The notes beneath the pieces were generated by a model that saw only the letters and a list, made by a program, of their open reading frames with translations, made no database searches and was not told the origin of the DNA. A program made the position numbers and the translations under genes. 64,000 nucleotides of DNA from Neocallimastix lanati (nom. inval.) (lineage: Eukaryota; Neocallimastigomycota; Neocallimastigomycetes; Neocallimastigales; Neocallimastigaceae), in contig JACVTC010000123.1 of the NCBI GenBank assembly GCA_016946835.1, positions 342,501 to 406,500 of the forward strand, in the 5' to 3' direction. Positions 1-13,270 of the stretch are shown one piece after another (position 1 is the first letter of the stretch; every line of letters starts with the position of its first letter).

Positions 1-67
1 TGTTAATTTCAATAATATATTAATATATATAATTATTATTAACGACAAATCAAAAAGTTACCAATGT

Positions 68-106
<39 letters not shown>

Positions 107-297
107 CCTCTCTTAACCATTAAACTTTCTACCATCTACCATTATTTTTTAATTTAAAATTTTTATGTTTGGTTGGAAATGTTTTTTTTTTTTTTTTTTT
201 TGAATTTAATTAAATTTATGGATATAGAGCATATAGATTTATAAATTTTTTTTTTTTTTTTATTCAATTTAGTTTTATATAATATTAAAGACAAAAC

Positions 298-332
<35 letters not shown>

Positions 333-380
333 ACAAAAAAAAAAAAAAAACATAAAAAAAAAAAATTATAAAAAAAGATT
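1..380. other. AT-rich intergenic DNA
   Basis: No gene is visible. The stretch is almost entirely A and T, with several poly(T) and poly(A) runs (for example around 69-106 and 301-330), and leads into the 3' side of the tRNA gene. Confidence 0.8.
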
Positions 381-472
381 GCTCCTGGCGGGGGTCGAAC
401 CCGCGATCTTCGCGTTGCATAAGAGGTACACCCTTATAAGCACGACGCCTTAAACCTCTAGGCTACAGGAGC
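381..472 (-). tRNA. tRNA-Ile (anticodon UAU) with a 19-nt intron
   Basis: On the minus strand the sequence folds as a complete tRNA. The 7-bp acceptor stem is GCTCCTG/CAGGAGC, the D stem is GCCT/AGGC, the anticodon stem is TCGTG/CGCGA, and the T arm is GCGGG-TTCGACC-CCCGC. The mature anticodon loop reads CTTATAA, giving anticodon UAU, which decodes the isoleucine codon AUA. Between loop bases 37 and 38 is a 19-nt intron (about 416-434), the canonical position for eukaryotic nuclear tRNA introns. Bases AUAAG at the anticodon can pair with CUUAU in the intron, as expected for an anticodon-intron helix. The mature length is 73 nt and CCA is not encoded. Yeast tRNA-Ile(UAU) also carries an intron, which supports the identity. 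The intron edges could shift by a base or two. Confidence 0.93.
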
Positions 473-623
473 TCATCGGAAAAATTATGGGACAGTACTA
501 CCATAAAAATGAGACTTAGGTAGAAATTTTAGGTTAGAAATAATGAATAAATAGTATTGGTTATATTAATTAAAATAATTTATAGATATAGTTAATTCAA
601 ATAATTATTATTATTTTATTTTA

Positions 624-666
<43 letters not shown>

Positions 667-1922
667 TATGGGTTAATTTTTTTATCATAATTAAAAATAA
701 ATAAATTATATTATTAATAATTTTATTATTATGATAATAAATAATTTATGACATAAAATGTTATTTTTATATTAAATAAAAAAATTCCATTTAAGTGGAG
801 TACCAAAATATAAATTAAAATAAAATAAAGATTTTTATTGTTTTATTTGTATAAATTGATTTTTAATTTTTATTATTAATTATTATTATTATTTTTTTAA
901 TTATTATTTATATATTTATTTATTATTAATTATTAATTATTATAAGCTTTTTACTATATATATAATTTATTCTTTAAATTATCAAATTTATATTATAAAC
1001 TGTAAAAAAGTACTATCAATACTATAATTATTAATACTTTTAATTTATTAATTTTTTTCTTCTTTTGTATAATAATATGTATGTAAATAAGAAAATATTT
1101 TATATTTTTTTATTTTTTTATAATAATAGAAGTTTTTTTTTTTTTATAATTATATAAATTTATATATGTAATAATAATGAAAAAAAAAAAAAAATTTAAA
1201 ATAAAAAAAAAAATAAAAAGGTATTACCAATTTTGTTTTTTTATTTATTTATTTATTTATTTTTTTTTTTTTTTAGACTTCTTATTTATATATATATTGA
1301 TTTGCTATATGAATAAATGAATAATAAAAATAATAAATATATATTAAAAATATTTTAAAAATATCTTTAAATATATTTTCAAAAAAAAAAAAAAAAAAAA
1401 AAAAAAAAGGTCTAATTAAAAGAACTATTAATAATATTAATAATATTATTTATTATTTATTATTATTATTATTATTATTTTTTTTTTTTTTTTTTGTTAT
1501 TATTTTTATTTTTACCTTTATTTTTATTTTTACTTTTATTTTTTTTTTTTTTTTGTAAATTACTAAAAATTTGCAATTTTGATAGAAATTTAAAAATTAA
1601 TAATTTTGATATTAATGAAAATACTATTTTTAGACTTTTTTCTTCCCTTTTCTTTTCAAAATATTAGCAATATATTTTTATATTGTTTATTTTATTTTAT
1701 TTTATTAATTATTTCTTTATGTAAAATTGAATTAGAAAAAAAAAAAAATTAATAATATATATATATTATATATATATTATATATATATATATATTTTTTT
1801 TTTAATTTTATTTCCATTTTATTTTAAAGATTTAATCTCAATCAATTCTTGATTTAGTTCATGCCTTTTATTATTATTACTGTTATTGTTATTGTTATTG
1901 CTATTTTAATTTTATTTTATTC

Positions 1923-1982
<60 letters not shown>

Positions 1983-2479
1983 TCATTTATTTATTTATTC
2001 ATTATTATTTATTTATTTATTTTAATTTTTATATTAATATTTATATTCATTTTGATTTTGATTTTAATTTTTGATTTTTAATTATATTTTTTTTGATTTG
2101 TGATTTGGGTTTTAGAATTTAACCATTTATCATTTCCAATTTTTTTTTTTTTAAATTTAACCTTTTCCTATTTATTCAATTGTATTTTTTTTTAATTTGG
2201 TTCAAGTTCAAACTTTTCAATGGATTTTTAATCATAATTTATTACTGATTTTAATACCTATTATACTTAATGATGAATTTCAAAATTAATGATTAGTGAA
2301 ATATTTCATCATTGGTCACTGGTGAAAGATTATCATCATTATTAATATTTCGTTCCTCTTCCTTTTTTTAGATTTGTCTTGGACTTCTACATTTTTTTTT
2401 TTTTTTTTTTTTTTTTATTATTATTATTATTACTATTATTATTTTTATAAAAAAAAATTATTCTTTTACTTTTACCGTT
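473..2479. other. AT-rich intergenic region with homopolymers and an ATT array
   Basis: About 2 kb between the tRNA and the 3' end of the kinase gene. It holds poly(T)/poly(A) runs, short AT-rich repeats and an uninterrupted ATT array near 1926-1981. No reading frame with amino-acid composition like a real protein was seen on either strand. The 3' untranslated region of the kinase presumably lies at the right end. Confidence 0.7.
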
Positions 2480-3839
2480 TCAAGTTTTTTCCTTATTTTC
2501 TTCTTTAACCTTTACCATTTCAATTTGTTTCTTAATTTCATCTTTTATCTTTACATTTTCAAGTTTTTCCTTATTTTTTTCTTCTTCCTTTACTGTTTCA
2601 AGTTTTTCCTTATTTTTTCCCCCTTCTTTCATTATTTCACGTTTTTCCTTTGTCTTTTCTTCTTCTTTTTCTTCTTCCTTTTTTTTCACTTCTTCAAGTT
2701 TTTCTTTTATTTCATTATTCTTTATCTTGAAACCTTTTTCTTGACATCTTTCTTTTTCTTCTTTATTAAAAATTTGACATTCTGATAAAGCTGGAGATAT
2801 TGGTGCATTTAAATCCTGAGGTTTCATACGGGTAAGAACTGGTTTAACTATAGGTGATAAATTATCTTTACTAGAAGGGGTAAAAACTAAAATATCAGAA
2901 TTATTAGTAGGCGTAACAACATTCGATAATGTAGAAGAAAGAGAAGAATTACGACTATGATTATCTAAAGATAATGAATTCTTTCTTGGATCAATCTTAT
3001 TAATACTATTCTTGTTACTATAGAAAGAACTTGAATCTGATATATCATTACTATTACTATAAGAATGGGATGAGGATGAAATGGAGGATCTTGAACTTAA
3101 TCTTCTAACAATATTAATAATTCTAACAGCTCTTTGGAACCTCTTACGCAATACCCTACTGTATAAATCTTGACTTAAAAGATTTGGCATTTCAAAATCA
3201 TCAATATAACCATTCTCCTCTTCTAATTTTTTATCAAAATTGAAGCATGCACTTGTACTATTATAACGTTTATGACCACCACTATCACAATCATCTGGTT
3301 GAAGCATATTATCATCTTCCTCTTCATCTATTCTATTAATTCCTATTTTCTTATTATCAATATAACGAGATTCAGATTTCGCCCTTGCTCGTTTACTTTT
3401 AAAATTAATATTACTCTTTTCCTCCTCCTCCTCCTCTTCTTCTTCTTCTTCTTCTTCAAATGAGGGTATTTGAGATTTAATTCCATTAGCAGAAAAGTTT
3501 GCAATATAGCTCTCATCTGGAAGAATTGAAATACTTTGTGAATCATCAATAAGACCATCGTCTTCAGAATTATTTTCATCTAAAGTATAAGAAGGTCCTA
3601 ATTTATATTGATAAATATCTTCTTCGAAATCTTCTTCTCCCGATGAACTCATGGAAGTAGATATTTGTTCTGGCTCGACATACATTCTAGTGCCTATAGT
3701 TAATCCGTTTATTGCTGAACTTTTAATTATTGAATTATTATTAGATACGAATACACTACTGTTACCACCAACACTATTATTATCATTATTAGTACTATTA
3801 CTATTACTACTACTATTACTATTATTATTTTTATTATTA

Positions 3840-3895
<56 letters not shown>

Positions 3896-3939
3896 GTTGT
3901 TGTTGTTATTATTACTACTACTATTACTACTACTATTTC

Positions 3940-3973
<34 letters not shown>

Positions 3974-6900
3974 AGTAGTAGTAATAGTATTAGGAGTAGT
4001 AGCTTTCGTATTTGTATTTGTATTTATATTAGTATTAGCTTTGATAGATGGTTTGGCAAGGTTACTAATTGTTGAAGTATTAGTCGCTAAAAATGAAACT
4101 TTAGGTATATTCGTATTTGAATTATTATTGAAAGATTGATAGTTAAAGGTAGATAAAAGAGGTGAACCAGTGGTACTTGAATATGATCCAGAACTAATAG
4201 ATGAAAAAGATTGAGATATTGTAGAAACAGATAAACGATTATGATCATTCTTATAATCATAGTATGCACCTCTACGTCCAATTGAACATAATTTCCGAGT
4301 ATTGGTAGTGTTACTAGCTTTTGGAAGAGAAAGAACATTAAATGAGGTATTAGAGGAAGAAGATGATTTATCATAATCATAATCCATAGTATTATAGGAT
4401 GGTACTTTTGTAGTTGATAAGGAAGTTTCCAAACTATCACGACTTGAATTATCATTAGATATTGTGGCTACAGCAGTTGTATAATTTACAGTTGTGGCTG
4501 GGGTTATTTTAGAAGGTGGTCGAATAATAATACCCGGTGATGAAGGATGATCATGATGATGATCATAATGATCTTTACTTTTATCCATTTTTATATTAAT
4601 AGAATTAGAAGAGGAAACCGGTTGTGGAAAACGAAGTACAGGATCTGTTATTAAGTCATCAATGAAGTCATAACTTTCCTCTTTCTTTAAAACTTTCTTT
4701 ATTGTTGATCTATGTCTTATTTCTTCTACTGGTGATGATGATGATGATTTTACTGGAGAAGATGGTGAAATTAAAACTGCTGACTCCTTAATTGTTTCTT
4801 TATGTTTCATTTTAGATTTTATATCAACACCCTCTTGAATATCAATTTTTTCCAATTCCTTTGGACCAATAATTATATCATCTAAAGGAGTACTTGAAAG
4901 TGGATTTGATTTATAATTTTTATTTCTAATTAAAGGAATATCTAAATCATCATAATCATCATCATCTGATATATCGGTATTTAATTCATCTTCTCTAACA
5001 ACTTGGGGTTTCTTTGAAAAAGTATTAAAACGATTAAGTGACGGAAATAAAGAGGAAGTAGAGGAAATAGTTTCAGTACGTTCTGTTAAAATAATGGACG
5101 GTATTGGCCTTTTGCTTGGATTTGGAAGAGAACTTTTGTCATTAAGTGATTTCATATCATTATTACTTATGTTATTATGATTCATACGAGAGTCTACATT
5201 AGTTCTTTCTTCAAAAGTATACTTTTCTCCAGGAGTGTAATATCCTTTAATTTCACCATTCTCTTTCACAAGAGAAACTACAGGCTCCTCTGGATACCAT
5301 CCCTTAGAACCAGAAAAAATAATTTTTGAGAAACTTTTAACATTTCTCTTTTTATTTTTCTTTTTCATTAATTCATTTTCAACTTTCATAGAATAAAGAA
5401 TATCCATTTCATCTATATAATCGTAACTCTCATCATCAGATATATCATTCCATGGAGGATGATCTGGCGCTTTTCCCTTGCTCTTATTTTTATTTTTATT
5501 AATTTTTTCTTTACTTTTATTCTTTTCTTTAGATAAAGCAGGACGTGACTGACTTTTTTGTAGATTTTCACTATTTCTATTTTTTTCATTCTTACCCCGG
5601 TTATCTTTCGATTCCTCTGTAATTTTTTCAATTTTATCATTATGATCAGCATTTTTCGACTCTTCTATAATTTTTTCTACTTTATCATCATGTTCATTTT
5701 TTGATTCTTCAATTATTTTTTCTAATTTATCATCATGTTCATTTTTTGATTCTTCTATAATTTTTTCTAATTTATCACTATGTTCATTTTTTGATTCTCC
5801 TATAATTTTTTCTAATTTATCATCATGTTCATTTTTTGATTCTTCTATAATTTTTTCTAATTTATCACTATGTTCATTTTTTGATTCTCCTATAATTTTT
5901 TCTAATTTATCATCATGAACACTAGTTATTTTATCATCACCATCATGGTCATTTATAGAATTATCTATAATCTTCTTCAATTTATTATTAGTTTCAAATG
6001 TATTGAAAACTTTTCCAATATTTGATGTAGTTAACATGGTACTACTTAGCTCGTTATTTGGATAAGTTTTAATAGGTGAGGATAAAGAAGAAGTCGTACT
6101 AGTTGAAAAACTCTTACGGGTATATTTTTTAGGTTTAGTATCCTTTTTATATGTATTTTCCTCCATTATATTTTGTGTGCTTTTACTACTTGATCTTCTT
6201 GAGATTTCAGAAGCAGAATTTCTATGACTAATAGAAAATGCACTGGATAATGCTGAACATTCGTTAGAAATATCATTTCTACTATAATTTTGAGTTGATG
6301 ATTTAGACGTAAGCGATCCACTTTTCAAGTTTTCCTTTGATCTTCCAAAAAGTTTAATGCCTTGATTTGTTGATTTTAATAATACTTTCCAAGAATGTTT
6401 AGTAATTGTTTGATTTTTACTATCTTTTCTTGGTGGCGGCATTAAATTTCCATATTCATTTTTATTTTGAGGTTTTATAGTATTATTATTGTTGATATTT
6501 TGACTATGATTTAATTGACTCCTTTTCTTAAAAATGTGATTAAATAAACCTTCTCTATGATTAAAACCTTGTTTATGAACAGGAGAATTATCACTAGAAG
6601 TCTTCAATGATTTTGTTAAATCCGGATCAGAACATTTGGTAAGCTTTGGTGATACTGAGCTAGGACTATCTATCATTACAAATGATAAATTTTCATTTTT
6701 ATTACTATCAATACCGGTAAGATTAGTTGAAATTTGAAGTGAAATATCTTTCTTTTCTTCTTTTATAACTGGATTTAATAACGGTGATGAAACTTGGGAT
6801 GAAGGTCCTTTATTTTCTTTTTTAATTACTGAATTTAATTTAGGTGAAATTTGGAATGAAGAAGTGTCATTCTTTTCTTCTTTTACTTCTGACTTTAACA

Positions 6901-8668
6901 TAGATGAAATTTGTGAAGAATCATCATTCTTTTCTTCTTTTATCTCTGAATTTAATTTAGAAGATATTTGAAATAAAGTATCACTCTTTTCTTCATTTAT
7001 TTCTGAATTTGATTTATTTAACGTTGAAGTACTATTATTTCCAACATATGAAATGATAGTAGAAGAATCAGAATATAACGATGGTGTTGCTGAACTATTT
7101 GATACAACACTGTTACTTTTTACTATTGTACTCAAAGTGTCTGATATATTGGAATATTTAGAAACTGGAGAAAGATATTGATCTTTTGAAGGTTTAGATT
7201 GCACAATTAAACTTTTACTATGACTAATATTATTAATAACCTTCAATGAATTATTATTTTCTATTGTTGAATTATTGTTATTAACTGAAATATTAGCAGA
7301 TTGTCCAATAGGGGTAATAGCAGTATTAGTAGTAGCTTCTGAGGTAGATGTCGCTACTGAAGTCGCTGATATATCTGATAAATTACTTAATTTATTTACT
7401 AACGTATATTGAGAATTAGTATTCATATAGTTTGAAACGTCAACAGTATTGTGATTTTGCAATGATTTAGTTCCTGGGTACGATAGTACATCTTTATCAT
7501 TATCAGAATCTTGAGACAATGGTTGTGCATGATTAAAGGAAATAAAACTATTTTGATGAAGAATATCATACGGAATATTTGTTTCATCTGTTATTAAATA
7601 TTTTGATTTGACATATGGTTTAACTCTTGAATTACTTGTTTTAATAAGATCGGTACGAGTATTTCCTTGAGTTGCAGAAGTAGAATAGGATTTAATAGGA
7701 CGTTTAAGTGTGGTATTACTTGCTAATGGGATACCATTAATATTCTTAATTCTTTCAATTTGTATTGGACATAATTTTACGAGCCATGTATGTTGCAATG
7801 CTTCGTCTGCTGTTAATCTTTTCTTTGGTTGGACCTGTAATAATGATTTAATAAAATCTTTCGCATAACGCGATATATATGCCCAATAAATATTGTCAAA
7901 TGTATATCGACCATGACAAATAGCATTACGAAGTTGATCTATATCATCCGCATAATGAAAAGGTGAATAACCACACAAAAGAGTATATGTAATAACACCT
8001 ATACTCCACATATCAACTGGTTTTGAATATGGTTCATGCTTTAAAATTTCAGGTGCAGTATATCCTGGACTACCACATACGGTAGTTAACATTTCTTCTG
8101 GAGATTCAATCATTTTAGATATACCAAAATCACATAATAATAAATCTGAATTTGGACTATTATTTCTATAAAGTAAATTTTCTGGTTTTATATCACGATG
8201 AACAATTCCTCTTGCATGCAAAAATGATACTGCTCCGACAACTGTAGTTATAACAATAGCAGCATCTTTTTCAGTAAATTTTCTTTTTTGGCAAATACGA
8301 TCAAATAGTTCTCCACCAGTCGCTAATTCAAAAACAATATAATATTTTGATTTTGTTTCAAAATAATCAATAAATTCAACAATATGTGGATGTCTAATTT
8401 TTTTTAAGATATTTAATTCACGTTCCACCATACCCTCTTTATGATGTTCCTTAATAACACTTTTTTTTATAATTTTCAGAGCAACTGCACGACCCGTCGG
8501 TATATGCACTGCTTCTTTTACTACACCGTAAGTACCAACTCCTATTACTCTTTTTGTTTTATACTCCTTTTTCTTTTGAATATCTACAGAATATCGATTT
8601 AGTGATTTTTGAGGTTTTTGTATGGGTAAACTTTCTCTTTTACTAGAATGTTTCCTTAGTATTGGCAT
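2480..8668 (-). CDS. CaMK-like serine/threonine protein kinase with a very long low-complexity tail
   Basis: An intronless frame of 2,062 aa begins at MPILRKH. The kinase domain spans about residues 41-296 and has every core motif: glycine loop GVGTYGVV (43-50), ATP lysine K65, helix-C glutamate E84, HRDIKPEN (157-164, catalytic D159), DFG (180-182), and APE (205-207). The activation segment TTVCGSPGY resembles CaMKI, so T196 sits where an upstream CaMK kinase would phosphorylate. This places it in the CAMK group; the precise family is uncertain. The remaining ~1,750 residues have no domain I recognise. They are Ser/Asn-rich with a seven-unit 15-aa charged repeat, a poly-Asn/Ser tract (DNA 3800-3975), a poly-Glu tract (DNA 3421-3459), and a Lys/Glu-rich C-terminus. 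I see no transmembrane segment, so a cytoplasmic signalling role is likely. Such tails are common in AT-rich fungal genomes. Substrates cannot be inferred. The stop is TGA at 2480-2482. Confidence 0.88.
3800..3975 (-). repeat. Coding ATT array (poly-Asn/Ser) inside the kinase gene
   Basis: Trinucleotide repeat (ATT on plus, AAT on minus) with interspersed ACT units, read as long asparagine runs broken by serines in the kinase tail. The frame stays open across it. Length polymorphism between strains is expected from its purity. Confidence 0.85.
5595..5923 (-). repeat. Seven 45-bp tandem repeats encoding a 15-aa charged unit
   Basis: The encoded unit is DKLEKIIEESKNEHD with small variations. 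Seven units are visible; the two nearest the C-terminus are the most diverged (DKVEKII..., DKIEKIT...). The four nearest the N-terminus alternate between a G/S form (IIGES...EHS) and an E/D form (IIEES...EHD). That means the original duplication was of a 90-bp dimer. The unit is amphipathic and charged, but its 15-residue period does not match a simple heptad coiled coil. Confidence 0.85.
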
Positions 8669-8826
8669 TCTTTTAATTATACTTTTTTAGGTTGAAATTA
8701 AAAATTAAAATATATATATGAATAATTTTTTTATGTAAAAATATGATTTGAAAATAATTTTTGAATTGTAATATTCAAAAATGTTTTCTTTATTACTAAT
8801 TTTTTAATGATTTTTCTTTGAATTTT

Positions 8827-8864
<38 letters not shown>

Positions 8865-11800
8865 ACATAATAAAAAGTATGTAAAATAATTAATATTTAT
8901 AAACAATAAAAAGAAAAAAAAAATATTCTATTATTATTATTATTATTATTATTTACCTTTATTTACAAAATATATATAGTATTTCAATTATTTATTGAAA
9001 GATAATTATGTTGATATCCAATTAATTGAATTAAAATAGAAGTCTATTATTTAAATTGTGAGGACCTGGAAGAACTTTGAACAATCCAGTCGATTGTCTT
9101 TTCTTTTTCAATAAATAGAAAAAATAGGATAAAGGCATATATAAATTATGTATCAATAAACGAATTTCAAATGAATTTCTTTTTTATTTTTTATTTATAT
9201 TATTTTTAATTTTTCCCTTTTTTTTATATTTTAATTGAAAAAGTATTTATTAAATTGTTTAAGCTTCTAATAAAGGGTATATTAATAATATTTATATGGG
9301 TATAATTCTTTTATTATTTCTTTTTTATAATTTTTAATATTATAAATGATTTATTTGAATTTAAATAGAATATTTTATATATTTAATCTAAATGTTTATT
9401 TTATTTTAATAAAAAAAAATATATATATATATAAATTAGTAATTTAATATTTATTTTTTTTTTATATTTATTTTTATTATTTATTTAAAATTTAATAATA
9501 TTTTTCATTTTCATAATTAAAGTTATTTGATAAATTTATGTAATGTTGAATAACAATAAAAAAATCTTTTTTATATTTATTATTTTATAATCATTAATAT
9601 TATAAATATAATATAGAGTATTTATTTAAAAAAAATATTTTTTAAAATATAACTAATTTTAAATATATAAATAAATTCTATTATAAAATATATTATTAAT
9701 ATATTAATTTAAATTTTTTTATTATAAACTTTTATATAAAAATGTTTCTATTATAATTTTAATATTGATCCAATAAAATCATCATATCCTACAATAAACA
9801 TATTATAATGAATAGATTAACCTAATATGGCTGCTATATATATGATAAAATATTTAATCATTACACGTTTTATATATATTCTTTTGTTTTTTTTTTTTTT
9901 TATTTTTTTTAAATATACTATACTAAATTACAACTATTATAATATGTATTATAATTACTATTATGTATTATTAGCATTATTGTATTTATTAAATATAATT
10001 ATATATTGAACTTTTCTTTTTTATTTGAAATGAAAACTTTGTATCATATCATAAGATTCAAAATTTTGATTTTTAATTTACTCATATATTTAATTATATA
10101 TATTGCATTATATTCTATTTTTTTAAAATTATTATAAAAAAAAATGAACACATTATTAATATATTGTAAAGATTATTGTGGTCAATATATAAAATATATA
10201 TTATTAATTTACTTTAATATATTTTTTAAATATTGGAAAATATATAATTTAAATTATTATGTCTTTATAGAATATACTGAAATTTTTTGGTATTTTATTA
10301 TATAAAAAAAAAACTCGATTAATATATAAATATATATTAATTAAAATTTCTAAATAATTTAATTTGAGTTTATAATATATATAACAATAATATAATAATT
10401 TTAACAATAATTTATTTTAAATATATGATTATTGATAAAGATATATTAATATATGACTTATAATATATAATATATATTACAACTTAATTATTTGTTATTT
10501 GTTACAATATAATAATAGTATTAATGATTATTTTTTTTTTTCTTTTAATTAATAAAGTATAATTTTATTATTTAAAAGTTGCATTAGATATTTGGAGCTG
10601 TTATTCCTATTATCATTTTATGCAAAGAACAACCTTTATTTTTATTTTTATAATGTGTATTATAAAATTAATATATAAATATACTTACATTAACTATTAA
10701 TAAGAAAAAGTATAATTTTCAATTTTTTTTATGAAAACAATAAGCTTTAAATAATACTAATATTACTAATTTTTTTATCAAGTTCTTAATTATATTGTTA
10801 ATATAATTACTATTACTATTACTATTACTTTATTTTATTATATTTATATTCTCATATTATTAATTTTATAAAATAACTGAATATTCTAATAAAATAAAGT
10901 ATATATATTTGAAATATATTTCATACACAATTATTCCCTCTTTAAATAATTAAATATATTTTCTATTTTATTAAAAATTCAATATATATAAATCTTTAAT
11001 AAGATTTAGTTTTAAATAAATTTTGTTTATTATTAATTTATGTAAATTATTTAATCTTTTTTTTTAAAAAAAAAAAAAAAAAAAAAAGAGAGAGAGAGAA
11101 ATCAAATATATATATATTTTTCTATTCTTTATTTATTACTTTTTATTTGGAATGTTTAAGATTTTTTTTTAAAAAAAAAAAAGCTAAGAAAAAACGAAAA
11201 GTAAAAAAAAAAACTATTTAATATATTTTTTTGTATTAAAAATAAAAAATTTTATTGCATTTATAATTAAAGTTTATTATTTATCAATTTTAAAAATTAA
11301 AATTTATTATATATGGATTATTGATTATATATTATATTTATTTATTATATATTTATATATTTATTAAATAAATAAAATTTTATATTTTATAATTTGTTAT
11401 GAAAATAAATATTAATTAATAATTATACTTTAAATTTATTATTAAATGAAGAACTATTCAAAAAAAAAAAAAAAATACATATATATATAGAATAATTAAT
11501 CAACTCTTTAAAAATCAATAAAAAAATATGTTACATTATTATGACAAAACTAAATATTTAATTTCTCTGAAATAACTTCAAGATTTTTGAATTCTTTCAA
11601 TCTAAAACTTTGACTTTTTTTATTTCATGCTTAAAAAAAAAAAAAAAAAACTAATTTTATTATATAAAAAGAATAAACCTTTTGTTTTTTTTTTTTTGAT
11701 ATAAAAACTTTCTAATATTTTAATAAGAATTCAATATACATAAATTAATTCAAACTTAATAAATAACTTTAAATCAATAAATTAATATTACATAATGTAA

Positions 11801-12184
11801 ATCAAATTTTTAAATTTTAATTATTAATAATTTAATTTATTTTAATTATCTTTTTTTTTTAAATATTTATGTTTCTAATTAAAAAAAAACTGGTATAATA
11901 GTATTATCTAGTAATTAATAATAAAATAAAATAAATTTTAACATAATATATTGATTTTAAAAATCATATTAATATATAAATATATTCCAATTTATTACTA
12001 TATTTATTAATTCAATAATTTATAATTGAGCGGTTAATTTTTTAAAGTAAAATTAAAAAATAAGTTATTTTCTTTATTTTTGTTAAAAATTTTGCTTATA
12101 TAATTTTGTTTAATACAACATAATACATAAAAAGAATTCATTTGTGATATATGTTCATACCAAATTTCTAATTCAACAAATCCT
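8669..12184. other. AT-rich gene desert upstream of the kinase
   Basis: No gene was found in about 3.5 kb. The first few hundred bases should contain the kinase promoter and 5' leader. The segment near 9055-9110 is less AT-rich than its surroundings and could be leader or a regulatory site, but no motif is recognised. The rest is AT-rich with poly(T), poly(A) and short TA runs. The 60-codon frame at 9827-10009 is low-complexity and not credible. Confidence 0.65.
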
Positions 12185-12306
12185 TAAGAAAAGAAAAAAG
12201 AAATATTATTAGTTATATTGCCATATGAAAAGAAAAAAGAAATATTATTAGTTATATTGCCATATGAAAAGAAAAAAGAAATATTATTAGTTATATTGCC
12301 ATATGA
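12185..12306. repeat. Three tandem copies of a 39-bp unit
   Basis: The unit begins ATATGAAAAGAAAAAAGAAA and ends in GTTATATTGCC. It is repeated three times without any mismatch that I can see, which suggests a recent duplication. No coding frame runs through it. Confidence 0.9.
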
Positions 12307-12573
12307 AATATTATATCAAAGTGAGTTTTAAACTAATTCTTTTACAAAAAAAAATTTTTTTAAAATATTAACATATAAACTTTAACAATAAAAAAACTAA
12401 TATGAATATGTAAAATGTATTTAGGATAGAATGACCAATTAAAGAAATCTTATTCGATATAAACTAAATTAATAAAATTTTAATAAAAAAATTTTTTTTT
12501 TATTTGTTCAAAAGAATAAAAAGATGTTTCTATTAAGTAATATCTACACGAAATTTAATATTGTTTATTTTTT

Positions 12574-12607
<34 letters not shown>

Positions 12608-12744
12608 AAGAAAAAACATATAAATATTATTTATTAAAATATTTTTTTCTTCATAATTTTCATTATCACTATTAGTATTTATTATTAATTAATAATTATT
12701 TATTATTGATTATCTATTATTAACTATTGATTATTGATTATTGA

Positions 12745-13270
12745 TTATTGATTATAAGAGAATACACTTTTAATATTTTATTAAATAGATAATTATATTT
12801 TTATGTATAATATAAAAAACACTAAAAAATAATAAAAAATTAAAAAAAAAAAAAAAAAAAATTAAGAAAATTTAAAGAGTAAAAATAAGTTCAGAAGTTA
12901 AAAAAATTTTCGTGTGATGTATATCATATTTAGTAACATGATCACCATTTATTTTTAAAATAATAAAACAAAAAAGTAACATCTTTAAAATAAATATTAT
13001 AGTATTCACTAAATTCTCCCCTGAAAATACAGAAAGAATCTCATTAAAAGAATTACTCTTTATATATTCTGTGAGAAGAACTAGACTGTTAGTATTTGTG
13101 CTTGAAATATATATATAATAGGACTAATAGTATTGTTCTTAAGCCATATCGGTAAGACGCAGGTAACTCTTAGTACTGAAGGATTTCTTATTAAATTGAT
13201 CAAAAAAAAGTATCTCAAGAGAGCTACTGATAACAAGTCAATGTGTAAGCCATACTTTGGATAGTAATAG
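12745..13270 (-). mobile_element. Decayed LINE 3'-end relic
   Basis: This stretch matches, with gaps, the LINE 3' fragment at 44098-44909. Shared segments include a TAAGAGAATACAC-type end, AAAATAAGTTCA followed by a GTGTGAT...ATGATCACCATT block, AAAACAAAAAAGTAACATC, TATTCACTAAA, ATATCGGTA near 13148, and TCAAGAGAGCTACTGAT near 13216. The element reads on the minus strand, so 13270 is its internal side and 12745 its 3' side. No open frame or poly(A) tail survives. It is an old, 5'-truncated copy. Confidence 0.7.

Noticed and set aside
3651-4139. Plus-strand Leu-rich frame resembling a membrane protein
   Set aside because: It is the antisense of the kinase's Asn/Ser tract; ATT and ACT repeats read as leucine. 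The minus-strand frame is intact for 2,062 codons.
9827-10009. 60-aa Tyr/Ile/Phe-rich frame
   Set aside because: Chance frame in AT-only DNA with no conserved motif or start context.
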